DNA from: Sphingomonas sp.
GTDB lineage: Bacteria; Pseudomonadota; Alphaproteobacteria; Sphingomonadales; Sphingomonadaceae
NCBI GenBank assembly: GCA_030146605.1
Contig: JASLBO010000225.1
Span: 1-13,822 of the forward strand
DNA: 13,822 nt
Reading direction: 5' to 3'
The notes beneath the pieces were generated by a model. The model saw only the letters and a list, made by a program, of their open reading frames with translations, was not told the DNA's origin and made no database searches. The stretch's first letter is position 1, and every line of letters starts with the position of its first letter. The translations under genes and the position numbers were made by a program. Of this stretch, positions 1 to 6,635 are shown one piece after another.

Positions 1-290
1 ATCGTCTGGCGCCGCGCGATGTCGCCGATCGAACGGATCGTGACGTTGCCGGTCTTGCGCACGCGCTCGGCGATCGCATCGGTGACGCCGTAGATCTGCG
101 CCGCCTGATCGTCGAGCAACAGGTGATAGTCGCGGAAATGCGGCCCCGAGACGTGCCAGTGGAAGTTCTTGGTCTTGAAATAGAGCGCGAAGCTGTCCGC
201 CAGAGCGCTGTTGAGCGCATCCGCCACGCTTTTGGTGTCGTTGCGATTGAGATCGGTGGGCGTCTGTAGCGCCGCCTTGGTGTCTGCCAT
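1..290 (-). CDS. dps: Dps family DNA-binding ferritin-like protein (3' end beyond window)
   Basis: The 96 residues visible, read leftwards from an ATG at 290, form the N-terminal part of a Dps/ferritin-like four-helix protein. The diagnostic segment is FKTKNFHWHVSGPHF, where the His and the following Asp residues (DYHLLLDDQ) belong to the dinuclear ferroxidase site shared between subunits. Family knowledge: Dps dodecamers oxidise Fe(II) with hydrogen peroxide, store iron and coat DNA during stress or stationary phase in the cytoplasm. Two ATG codons are adjacent (293 and 290). GGAGG at 300-296 is only 2 bases from the first but 5 from the second, so I prefer the second (MADTK). The gene is cut by the left edge, so its end cannot be judged. 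It lies downstream of, and co-directional with, the GDT1-like gene, separated by about 100 bases that could hold its own promoter. Confidence 0.88.
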   Translation of the reverse strand, partial: MADTKAALQTPTDLNRNDTKSVADALNSALADSFALYFKTKNFHWHVSGPHFRDYHLLLDDQAAQIYGVTDAIAERVRKTGNVTIRSIGDIARRQT

Positions 291-392
291 CATGTCCTCC
301 GGAAAACGATACGGTTGCCCAACGAGTGCCATATAGGGTTCGCTCCGCGGGCTGCCACGCCAAATGTCGATGAGAGCAATCGGCCCCTTCGA

Positions 393-959
393 TCAGCCGG
401 TCAGCCGCAACGCGCCGATCCCGATGACGATCCCGGCGATGAGGAAGACCGTGGAGGAGGCAATGCGCAGCCACCGCAGGGGCAGCCGGATCCATCCCGC
501 CTCGCCCAGCATCGCGGCCACGAGCGCCACCACGAAGGCACCGAGGGTCGCTCCCGCCGCCGCCAGCCAGGGCGCCCCGCCTGCCGCCAGCGCGAAGGTG
601 AAGAACTGCGTCTGCTCGCCCAGCGCGAGCACGAACACGCCGAGCAGCGGCGTGACCAGCGGCCCGAAGCGCCAGCGATCGAGCCGGCTGGGCAGCCTGG
701 TGCGGATCATTCCGGTGACTGCCCCCGCCAGCAAGGCGACGGCGAGCAGCAGCGTCTGCGCCTCAGGAGTCAGCGTCGGCCCCACTGCTGCGCCCGCCAG
801 CGCGGCAAGCGCGCTCCCCGCGCCATGCGCCACCCCCGCGACGAGCGCCACCGTCAGTGGCCGGCCGAAGCGATCGGCGAGGAGCGCAGTCAGCAGCGCA
901 GGCCGATCGGCGGGCTGGGCGAGCAGCGCAAGGAGCAAGGCGGGGACGAGGACTTCCAT
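393..959 (-). CDS. TMEM165/GDT1 (UPF0016)-like membrane protein
   Basis: A 188-residue, very hydrophobic protein made of two related halves, each with about three membrane segments (roughly 3-30, 35-60, 66-83; then 100-125, 130-152, 165-185). This is the fold of the GDT1/TMEM165 family, which transports Mn2+/Ca2+ in exchange for protons. Each half should carry the signature E-x-G-D-[KR]-[TS]. Here the first copy reads QPADRP (15-20) and the second ALGEQT (112-117), so the acidic cation-binding residues are partly lost; similar small alphaproteobacterial members exist, as far as I recall. The frame is open to 1079, but that would overlap the esterase and add a charged, non-membrane leader, so I start at M-E-V-L-V (959), the usual N-terminus. 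No good ribosome site is seen. It begins 35 bases after the esterase stop, so it may be co-transcribed. Metal transport is an inference and could be wrong given the motif decay. Confidence 0.75.
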   Translation of the reverse strand: MEVLVPALLLALLAQPADRPALLTALLADRFGRPLTVALVAGVAHGAGSALAALAGAAVGPTLTPEAQTLLLAVALLAGAVTGMIRTRLPSRLDRWRFGPLVTPLLGVFVLALGEQTQFFTFALAAGGAPWLAAAGATLGAFVVALVAAMLGEAGWIRLPLRWLRIASSTVFLIAGIVIGIGALRLTG

Positions 960-994
960 GTGTCCGCAAGATACGCCGATATGGTGAACGTCCG

Positions 995-2626
995 CTAACG
1001 ACCAGCTGGTGGCCGCTCGTCGCACCCCGCCGCTTTGGCCGGCAGCCCGGGCGAGGCGAGCCCGACATTCCAGTTCCACGCGATTCCCGCCGCACGGCGC
1101 CGGCAGACCAATGCTTCATATTGCTCGTACATCCCCGGCATCAGCCCGGTCTTCGCCTGTGGCGTCTGCGCGACATGAAGATAGTTGCGCTGCTCGCCAT
1201 AAGCCGGCCAGCCCTGGCCGGGCGTCCCGCTCTTGGCGAAGCTGGCCCAATGGCCGATCAGCGTGTCGGACAGCGCACGGTCGCTCTCCGGCACCTTTGG
1301 CCAGCGCGGCGGGGTGCCGTCGAACGTGCCGAAGACATAGGGTAATTCGCTGGCGTGGAAGGCGTGGAGCCCGGCCGCATCCATCGCCGGATAGCCGTGA
1401 TCGAACAGATAGAGATAGGCCGGCTGTCCGAGCGCGGTCTGCTTGCGCGCGAGCCGCTCCGCCGTCCAGCCGTAGAGCGCGTCACGCGTCGTCGCGAGGA
1501 TGCTCTCTCTATAGTCGGCGGCCGGATAGAGGCCGAGGAAGGCGTCGGCGAATTCGCCATAGCGTTCGCGGATCAGCTTCGCATAGTCCGCCGCGCTGTC
1601 GGGCGCCTTGGGGGCGAGCATCATCAGCGAGCGGATCTCGCCCTGGTTGAACCCGGCGAGGATCGGCACGGGCGCCTGCCTGCCGCGATCGAAAGCGGTG
1701 ACCATCTGCTCGGGCAGCACGAAGCCGTCGACTACGCCGAACGGGAAGAAGCCGAGCTTCGCGGCGCCGTCGGTGATCGCCTGCGCGTCCGTCCCCCGCA
1801 AAGCCGCGAGATCGGGCGCCTGCATCCCGGCGGCGAGCATCTGCCCCACCGCTTCGCCCGAGGGCGCGCCATAAGCACCCTTCTTCAGCTCGGGCATCGC
1901 GACCATATAGGCGCTCTGCGCGATCGCCTTGGCGAACGTGCCGCGCGCCAGCGGCGATTCCATCAGGAACAGCACGCTGAGCCCGCCCGCGGACTCGCCG
2001 GCGATGGTGACATTCGCCGGATCGCCGCCGAACGCTGCGATATTGTGCTTCACCCAGGCGAGCGCCGCCATCTGATCGAGCAGCCCGTAATTGCCCGACA
2101 CCTTTTGCGGTGATTCCTTGCTCAGCGCGGGATGTGCAAGCCAGCCGAGCACGCCGAGGCGATAGTTGATCGAGACGACGATCACGCCCTGCGCCGCCAG
2201 CCGCTTGCCGTCGTACATCGGTTCGCGGCTCGAACCGGTGGTCAGCGCGCCGCCATGGATCCAGAAGAACACCGGCGCCTTCTTCGCATCGGCAGGCGCC
2301 CAGATGTTGAGCGTCAGACAATCCTCGCTGACCGGCAACGGCTCGGCAGGCGAATAGACCGACTGCGTCTTGCCTTGCGGCTGGACACAGGCGGGGCCGA
2401 AATCGGTCGCGGCGCGAACGTCTTTCCAGCGCGGCATCGGCGCCGGCGGCCGCCAGCGCATCCCGCCCAGCGGTGGATGCGCATAGGGAACGCCCCGGAA
2501 CACCCGAAGATCGCCTTCGCGCTTGCCCCGCACCGCGCCCGACGGCGCATCCACGACGGGCGCCTGCGCCAGCGCCGGGCTTGCGAGGAGACCGGCGGCG
2601 ATCATGCCCTTGCGGAGAAGCTTCAT
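995..2626 (-). CDS. Type-B carboxylesterase, exported
   Basis: A 543-residue alpha/beta hydrolase of the carboxylesterase type-B (cholinesterase/para-nitrobenzyl esterase) family, of normal length. Residues 1-20 are a signal peptide (positively charged MKLLRK, hydrophobic core, ALA-QA cleavage site), so the enzyme should act in the periplasm or outside. The family signature EDCLTLNIW is at 101-109, the oxyanion-hole HGG at 124-126, the nucleophile elbow GESAGG at 210-215 (Ser212), the acid in NQGE (Glu330), and the catalytic His in HASELPYVFG (His424). It would hydrolyse a carboxylic ester, substrate unknown. Its ATG overlaps the MFS stop as ATGA, so the two are translationally coupled; AAAGG lies 7 bases upstream of the start. 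The pairing suggests that the transporter moves the ester or its product. The frame is also open upstream through the MFS gene, but that stretch has no protein-like character. Confidence 0.93.
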   Translation of the reverse strand: MKLLRKGMIAAGLLASPALAQAPVVDAPSGAVRGKREGDLRVFRGVPYAHPPLGGMRWRPPAPMPRWKDVRAATDFGPACVQPQGKTQSVYSPAEPLPVSEDCLTLNIWAPADAKKAPVFFWIHGGALTTGSSREPMYDGKRLAAQGVIVVSINYRLGVLGWLAHPALSKESPQKVSGNYGLLDQMAALAWVKHNIAAFGGDPANVTIAGESAGGLSVLFLMESPLARGTFAKAIAQSAYMVAMPELKKGAYGAPSGEAVGQMLAAGMQAPDLAALRGTDAQAITDGAAKLGFFPFGVVDGFVLPEQMVTAFDRGRQAPVPILAGFNQGEIRSLMMLAPKAPDSAADYAKLIRERYGEFADAFLGLYPAADYRESILATTRDALYGWTAERLARKQTALGQPAYLYLFDHGYPAMDAAGLHAFHASELPYVFGTFDGTPPRWPKVPESDRALSDTLIGHWASFAKSGTPGQGWPAYGEQRNYLHVAQTPQAKTGLMPGMYEQYEALVCRRRAAGIAWNWNVGLASPGLPAKAAGCDERPPAGR

Positions 2627-3903
2627 GCGGCGGCCTTTGCAGTGCGGCGAGGCTCGGCGTGCAGGATGCGGGCGAGCCAGAGGAAAAGCGCGATGGCGAT
2701 CAGGTAGAAGGGTGTCAGCGTGAAGAGCGCGGTCTGCAGCGAATGCGCCGAGCCCTGTGCCTTGAACCAGTCGCTCGCCGCGCCGACCCAGGTCGGGCCG
2801 AGCCCGAGGCCGATGAAGTTCATCACCAGCAGCAGCAGCGCGCCCGAAAGTACACGCTGATCCGGGCGCACTTCCTCCTGCACCAGGGCGACCGAGGCGG
2901 AGAGATAGAAGTAATTGAAGAACATCACCACGGTGAGCAGCGCCAGCGCGAGCGGCCAGCCCGGCGCCCAGACAAAGGCGACGTAGAAGGGCAGGGCGAT
3001 CGCCAGCGACGCTGCAGGGGCCACGGCGTAGGCGGTGCGCGAGGCCCGCGTCATCCGGTCGATCACCCGGCCCGACACGACCATGCCGAGCCCCATGCCG
3101 AGCGCGACCGCAAGTGCGTACCAGAGCGCGATCTGCTCGAGCGTCATGCCCTTTTCGCGGATCAGGAACAGCACTGCGAAATTGCCGAGGCCATAGGTGA
3201 CGAACTGCGTCGCGCCGCTGCCCAGCGCGGCGAGCATCAGCACCGGATGCCTGAAGAACATGACGATCGTTGCCCAGAACGGCGCCTTGGCGACTGCCTG
3301 CACCGGCGCCGCATCGGTTGCCCCGCGCTTCGGCTCGCGGACGATCAGCGGCACGATTACGGCGGTGAAAACGCCAATCGCCCCGATCGCTATGAAAGCG
3401 TCGCGCCAGTCGAACGCGGCGGCGATCGAGGCGCCGAACGCGATCCCGAGAGCCGCACCGATCGGCGGGCCGAGATTGAAGATCCCGAACGCGGTACCGC
3501 GCTTGCCGGGCGGAAAGGTGTCCGAGATGATCGCATAGGAAGGCGGCACGCCGCCCGCCTCGCCGAAGCCCACCAGCATCCGCGCGACGACGAGCTGGGG
3601 ATAGCTGGCGGCGAACCCGCACGCCATCGTCGCGCCGCTCCAGATTGCGCAGGCCAGCGACAGCACGCCGACCCGGTGGGTGCGATCGGCGAGCCAGCCG
3701 ACGGGGATCGCGATGAAGCAATAGAAAAAGGCGAAATACAGCCCGCCGATCAGCCCGAGCTCGCCATCGGTGATGTGCAGCGAATCCTGGATCGGCTTGG
3801 CGAGGATGCCGAGCAATTGCCGGTCGAGAAAGTTGAGGACATAGACGAAGGTGAGCGTGACGAGCACGATCCAGCGGCGATTGCCGGCGGCCTGAGTTTC
3901 CAC
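2623..3903 (-). CDS. MFS transporter, spinster-like family
   Basis: A 426-residue major facilitator with about 12 predicted membrane helices in the inner membrane. The N-terminus carries NFLDRQ (24-29, the conserved Asp-Arg in helix 1 of spinster/Spns-like members), motif A as GWLADRTHR (69-77), and the helix-4 signature around RMLVGFGEAGGVPP (108-121). Such proteins move small organic molecules (sugar acids, lipids, aromatic acids) with protons; the substrate cannot be told. I start at a GTG (3903), with AGAGAGG about 4 bases upstream, instead of the ATGs at 3948/3945. The upstream ATGs lie within a plausible -10 element, have no ribosome site, and would add a polar leader unlike the family. 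The gene ends in a 4-base overlap with the esterase and is divergent from a TetR regulator, the usual arrangement for a regulated transporter. Confidence 0.9.
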   Translation of the reverse strand: METQAAGNRRWIVLVTLTFVYVLNFLDRQLLGILAKPIQDSLHITDGELGLIGGLYFAFFYCFIAIPVGWLADRTHRVGVLSLACAIWSGATMACGFAASYPQLVVARMLVGFGEAGGVPPSYAIISDTFPPGKRGTAFGIFNLGPPIGAALGIAFGASIAAAFDWRDAFIAIGAIGVFTAVIVPLIVREPKRGATDAAPVQAVAKAPFWATIVMFFRHPVLMLAALGSGATQFVTYGLGNFAVLFLIREKGMTLEQIALWYALAVALGMGLGMVVSGRVIDRMTRASRTAYAVAPAASLAIALPFYVAFVWAPGWPLALALLTVVMFFNYFYLSASVALVQEEVRPDQRVLSGALLLLVMNFIGLGLGPTWVGAASDWFKAQGSAHSLQTALFTLTPFYLIAIALFLWLARILHAEPRRTAKAAA

Positions 3904-3943
3904 GCATCCTCTCTCTCGGCGGTTTTGTCCGCCGTTGCCCGGC

Positions 3944-3973
3944 ATCATGCGTGCGCGCCGGCCGCGCTGTCAA
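3944..3973 (-). promoter_or_regulatory. Candidate sigma-70 promoter of the MFS-esterase operon
   Basis: On the minus strand TTGACA (3973-3968, perfect -35) is followed after 18 bases by CATGAT (3949-3944, 4 of 6 matches to the -10). Transcription would start near 3937, leaving a leader of about 34 bases before the GTG at 3903. This supports the GTG over the ATG at 3948, which would lie inside the -10. A small GGCGG/CCGCC hairpin (3919-3934) lies in the leader just before the ribosome site. Confidence 0.5.
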
Positions 3974-3979
3974 CACACA

Positions 3980-3998
3980 CTATCACGCGTGTGAATAT
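3980..3998. promoter_or_regulatory. Operator-like motif, copy 1 (MFS/TetR intergenic)
   Basis: CTATCACGCGTGTGAATAT is matched at 16 of 19 positions by a second copy at 4737-4755. It overlaps a dyad CACAC-8-GTGTG (3976-3993) and sits directly upstream of the -35 of the MFS promoter and 37 bases before the TetR start. It is probably a binding site for the adjacent TetR protein; the assignment to that protein is inference. Confidence 0.5.
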
Positions 3999-4034
3999 CC
4001 ACATCATCGCTTGACGCTCAGCCTGTCTCGCCGG

Positions 4035-4721
4035 ATGGACGGAGGTGTGACGCAGATAGCCAAACCCGTTCGCCGCTCGCGCAAGGCCGAGCAGCGCGCC
4101 GAGACGATGGAGCAGATCTACGACGCGGCCGAGGCGCTGTTCTCGCAGCACGGGCTGTACGGCGTGACGCTCAAGGATGTCGCGAAGCAGGTCGGCGTCC
4201 ACCACACGCTGCTCAATTATTATTTCGCCGACAAGAAGGCGCTGTTCGACGCGGTCTTCGCCCGCCGCGCGGTGGTGACCAGCGAACGAAGGATGCAGGC
4301 GCTCGACGCCTATGAAGCCGCAGCCGGCGACAAGCCGACGGTGGAGGGCGCGCTGCGCGCTTTCCTCGACACCGATCTCGACACCTATATCGAGGGCGGC
4401 GAGGGGTGGAAGAATTACGCCAAGCTCGGCGCCCAGGTGGCGAACACGCCAGCCTGGGGCGCGGATCTGATGGACGCGCATTTCGATCCCGTCGTGCTGC
4501 GCCTGATCGGCCTGCTCAAAAAGGCGCTCCCCGATTGCGCCGAGCAGGACATCTTCTGGGGGTATCACTTCGTCACCGGCGCGCTGATGCTCACGCTGGC
4601 GCGCACCGGGCGGATCGACAAGCTTTCCGACGGGCTGTGCCATTCGGACGATTTCGTCGCGGTGAAGGAGCGGATGGCTTCGTTCATGGCGGCGGGATTT
4701 CTCGCGATCTGCAAGGGCTGA
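4035..4721 (+). CDS. TetR/AcrR family transcriptional regulator
   Basis: A 228-residue TetR-type repressor. The N-terminal DNA-binding domain covers roughly 18-75: after the first helix (EQIYDAAEALFSQHG) comes the helix-turn-helix VTLKDVAKQVGVHHTLLNYYF (44-64), then the conserved F-x-x-K-x-x-L segment (64-70). The C-terminal half is the helical ligand-binding and dimerisation domain (WKNYAKLGAQVANTPAW, FWGYHFVTGALMLTL). The ligand is unknown; by position it may be the substrate of the neighbouring transporter, esterase or SDR. The frame is open from 3951, but the early part is proline- and histidine-rich with no ribosome site, so I take the ATG at 4035. A GTG at 4047 follows GGAGG by a single base and is less likely. 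Start confidence is modest. Operator-like motifs flank the gene on both sides, suggesting autoregulation plus control of both neighbours. Confidence 0.9.
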   Translation: MDGGVTQIAKPVRRSRKAEQRAETMEQIYDAAEALFSQHGLYGVTLKDVAKQVGVHHTLLNYYFADKKALFDAVFARRAVVTSERRMQALDAYEAAAGDKPTVEGALRAFLDTDLDTYIEGGEGWKNYAKLGAQVANTPAWGADLMDAHFDPVVLRLIGLLKKALPDCAEQDIFWGYHFVTGALMLTLARTGRIDKLSDGLCHSDDFVAVKERMASFMAAGFLAICKG

Positions 4722-4736
4722 GGCACCTGTAATTCG

Positions 4737-4755
4737 CTATCTTGCGAGTGAATAT
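4737..4755. promoter_or_regulatory. Operator-like motif, copy 2 (SDR promoter)
   Basis: CTATCTTGCGAGTGAATAT differs from copy 1 at only three positions. It lies inside a longer imperfect dyad, ATTCnCT-8-AGnGAAT (4732-4753), and covers the proposed -35 of the SDR promoter, a position from which a bound repressor would block RNA polymerase. Confidence 0.5.
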
Positions 4756-4770
4756 ATCGGAGGCTACAAG
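4742..4770 (+). promoter_or_regulatory. Candidate promoter of the SDR gene
   Basis: TTGCGA (4742-4747) and TACAAG (4765-4770) are separated by 17 bases, placing the transcription start near 4777, about 20 bases before the ATG at 4798. Match to consensus is partial. It overlaps operator copy 2. Confidence 0.35.
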
Positions 4771-4797
4771 CTGCACCGATAAGCAAGGGAGAGCGGG

Positions 4798-5688
4798 ATG
4801 TCGCTGGCGGGCCGGGTAGCAATCGTGACGGGATCGGGCGGGGGATTGGGGCGCGCGCATGCGCTCTATCTCGCGAGTCGCGGCGCCCGCCTCGTCGTCA
4901 ACGATCTGTCGCAGGACTCAGCCGACGCAGTCGCCGCCGAGATCCGCGCGACGGGCGGCGAAGCGCTGGCGATCACGGCGTCGGTCACCGATGAAGCGGC
5001 GGTCGCCGCGATGGTCGAGCAAGTGCTCCACGCATGGGGCCGGATCGACATATTGGTGAACAATGCCGGTATCCTGCGCGACAAGAGCTTCGCCAAGATG
5101 TCGATTCAGGACTTTCGCCTCGTCGTCGACGTCCACCTGATGGGTGCGGCGATCTGCACCAAGGCGGTGTGGGATACGATGCGCGGCCAGGCGTATGGCC
5201 GCGTGGTGATGACCACCTCTTCCTCTGGGTTGTACGGCAATTTCGGCCAGGCCAATTACGGCGCCGCCAAGATGGCGCTCGTCGGCCTGATGCAGACGCT
5301 GGCGATCGAGGGCGAAAAATACGGCATCCGGGTCAATTGCCTCGCGCCGACCGCGGCCACGCAGATGACGCACGGGGTGCTCTCCGAGGCGAGCCTCGCG
5401 TTGCTCGCTCCCGAACTGGTCAGCCCGGGGCTGCTCGCGCTGGTCGGCGACGATGCGCCCAGCCGGGCAATCCTTTGCGCCGGGGCAGGCAACTTCGCCA
5501 CGGCGCATGTCACGCTGACCGACGGTCTCCATGTCGGCGCAGGCGAAGATGCGGGCGAGCGTGTTATGGCCGCCTGGGACAAGGTCACGTCGCGGCAGGA
5601 CGAAATCGTGCCAGCTTACGGCTTCACCCAGGCGGAACGCGAAATCGCCAGCGCCGGTGTGGCGGAGCCCGTGGCGGCGATACGATAG
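4798..5688 (+). CDS. Short-chain dehydrogenase, MFE-2/17beta-HSD4-like
   Basis: A 296-residue classical SDR. The Rossmann cofactor motif TGSGGGLG is at 11-18, an acidic residue after strand 2 (VVNDL, Asp36) indicates preference for NAD over NADP, NNAG is at 88-91, and the catalytic residues are Ser141, Tyr154 and Lys158 (YGAAK). The 45-50 residue extension after the usual SDR end, and overall similarity in style (GGLGRAHAL, VVNDL, LRDKSFAKM), point to the (3R)-hydroxyacyl-CoA dehydrogenase domain of peroxisomal multifunctional enzyme 2 and its bacterial single-domain relatives. These oxidise hydroxyacyl-CoA or steroid-like alcohols in the cytoplasm. The true substrate is unknown. AGGGAG ends 6 bases before the ATG. 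Sharing an operator motif with the MFS-esterase promoter suggests one catabolic regulon. The 3' end overlaps a convergent pseudogene frame. Confidence 0.9.
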   Translation: MSLAGRVAIVTGSGGGLGRAHALYLASRGARLVVNDLSQDSADAVAAEIRATGGEALAITASVTDEAAVAAMVEQVLHAWGRIDILVNNAGILRDKSFAKMSIQDFRLVVDVHLMGAAICTKAVWDTMRGQAYGRVVMTTSSSGLYGNFGQANYGAAKMALVGLMQTLAIEGEKYGIRVNCLAPTAATQMTHGVLSEASLALLAPELVSPGLLALVGDDAPSRAILCAGAGNFATAHVTLTDGLHVGAGEDAGERVMAAWDKVTSRQDEIVPAYGFTQAEREIASAGVAEPVAAIR

Positions 5689-5964
5689 CGGACGCGGAAA
5701 AGGTCCATCCCGCCGCTCCCGCTTTGTCCGGAAAAGGTCAGCCGGTCGTGGTCCGACCAGTCGAGCATCGCGCCATAGCTGTCTCCGAGCGTGTCGACCG
5801 GCACTGATGGCCGGGTTCCTGCGTCATAGCCAAGGGCACCGGGCGCGGCATGGAACAACTCGACCCGCCCCTTGCGGAAATTCGTCGCACGGGCGAACAC
5901 GATCGTAGCGCCGTCACGCAGGAAGGTGGCGTCGAACTCGTTTGCCCCGGCGCGGTGTTGACGG

Positions 5965-5994
5965 CGCCGGGCAGTCGCCGGGCAGTCGCCGGGC
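5965..5994. repeat. 11-bp tandem duplication inside the broken PD40 gene
   Basis: CGCCGGGCAGT occurs at 5965-5975 and again at 5976-5986, and CGCCGGGC starts a third partial copy at 5987-5994. Eleven is not a multiple of three, so the duplication shifts the reading frame of the gene on the minus strand. Confidence 0.85.
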
Positions 5995-6133
5995 GGCAAC
6001 GAAGCCGGCGCGGCTGCGGCGGGCAGTGAACAGGTCGTGCCCGCCCGCGCCCCCGCCGCAATTGCTGGAGAAGAGCAAGGTGCGTCCGTCCGGCGGCGAC
6101 ATCTGCGCGAATTCGACGCGAGCCGCCGGAGCT

Positions 6134-6182
6134 GCCAGCCCCAATGCCAGCCCCAATGCCAGCCATGCCAGCCATGCCAGCG
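6134..6182. repeat. Short tandem repeats in the leader of the broken gene
   Basis: GCCAGCCCCAAT is repeated twice (6134-6145, 6146-6157), followed by GCCAGCCAT twice (6158-6166, 6167-6175) and a last partial GCCAGCG. On the minus strand they encode LAW and LALG repeats in the hydrophobic leader. Units of 12 and 9 bases keep the frame, consistent with slippage in a hydrophobic stretch. Confidence 0.8.
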
Positions 6183-6214
6183 TAGGCAAGCCGATCATGA
6201 TCGGCGGACCAGCT

Positions 6215-6454
6215 CGCCGGTCGAGTCGATTCCCAATGAGTGCCGCCATCGCCCGACCTGGCCTGCTCCCAGCGCGCGCTGCGCGGCGTGATTGCAGACC
6301 AGCTGCGCGTTTGCACCGGTCGGCCATCGTGCAGGTCGTCGCCTTCGAAGGCGACGACCCCGTCGGCGAAGCGGTGGCATAGCGGTGTCGTGAAATCGCT
6401 CTTCGGATCCCAGGCGCGGACGGTGAGGCCATTCCGCCCCGCCTGGTATGACAA
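6215..6454 (-). pseudogene. Fragment of a DUF1579-like conserved protein
   Basis: One minus-strand frame contains VRAWDPKSD, then FADGVVAFEGDDLHDGRP and ITPRSARWEQARSGDGGTHWE. I recognise this as the C-terminal half of a small conserved family (DUF1579-like) whose members read ...GTFxGDDxxDGxPI...ITPxSARWEQAFSxDGGxTWETNWxMDFTR. The usual tryptophan-rich stretch between DPK and FADG is missing, the end NWxMDFTR is absent, and no start or ribosome site precedes it: the region above 6455 is AT-rich promoter DNA of the receptor gene. I therefore call it a remnant. Family assignment is from memory of the pattern. Boundaries are approximate. Confidence 0.45.
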
Positions 6455-6503
6455 ATCAGTTGCACCCCTCGAAAAAGCTGATAATTCTACAAGCTGAGTT
6501 TGT

Positions 6504-6520
6504 ATCTCATATTGTGAGAT
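6504..6520. promoter_or_regulatory. Dyad-symmetric operator-like site upstream of the TonB receptor
   Basis: ATCTCATATTGTGAGAT is an inverted repeat with perfect 6-base arms (7 of 8 pairs over the whole 17 bases). It is located 116 bases before the receptor ATG in an AT-rich stretch (6461-6520) that contrasts with the GC-rich surroundings and probably contains the promoter. The binding protein is unknown; no regulator gene is adjacent to this unit. Confidence 0.45.
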
Positions 6521-6635
6521 TAAGGGCGAAATAGCCCGATTTCACATCGGACAATGTTCGTCGCGGGGGACAACAGGGACACCCTGGGCCCGCTCCGGAT
6601 GCGTGCGTGCAAACACGGTGGGAGAGGGGAAAAAC

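Larger units (their letters stand above)
5616..6198 (-). pseudogene. Broken TolB/PD40-type beta-propeller protein
   Basis: Three reading frames must be joined to recover one protein. From 6198 down, one frame gives a signal-peptide-like leader (MIGLPTLAWLAWL...AAPAA), then PDGRTLLFSSN and GGHDLFTARR, as in PD40/WD40-like exported propellers. It fails in an 11-bp tandem duplication (5965-5986). Removing one copy restores RRLPGAVNTAPG in a second frame. Adding one G to the G4 run at 5948-5945 then restores ANEFDATFLRDGATIVFARA and continues through GDSYGAMLDWSDHDRLTFSG to MDLFRVRYR in the third. No ribosome site precedes the ATG, and the frame's stop (5616) lies inside the 3' end of the convergent SDR gene. 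Two independent frame-breaking lesions argue for real decay over a single sequencing error. In the family, such proteins are secreted or periplasmic and of mostly unknown role. Confidence 0.65.

Noticed and set aside
1355..2113. Plus-strand 252-codon frame opposite the esterase
   Set aside because: It is a shadow of the well-supported minus-strand esterase, with His/Arg/Glu-rich composition and no motif.
2627..3976. Upstream extension of the esterase frame to a 993-codon protein
   Set aside because: The extension is an out-of-frame reading of the MFS gene with no protein-like character; the esterase has its own signal peptide and start at 2626.
2473..4014. A 513-codon open frame on the plus strand antisense to the MFS gene
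   Set aside because: It is rich in Arg, Glu, Asp and His with no fold-like pattern, and is the usual mirror frame of a high-GC gene; the MFS frame has clear helices and motifs.
6524..6537. GGGC/GCCC hairpin in the receptor leader as a riboswitch
   Set aside because: A 4-bp stem with no further conserved structure; no known riboswitch elements seen.
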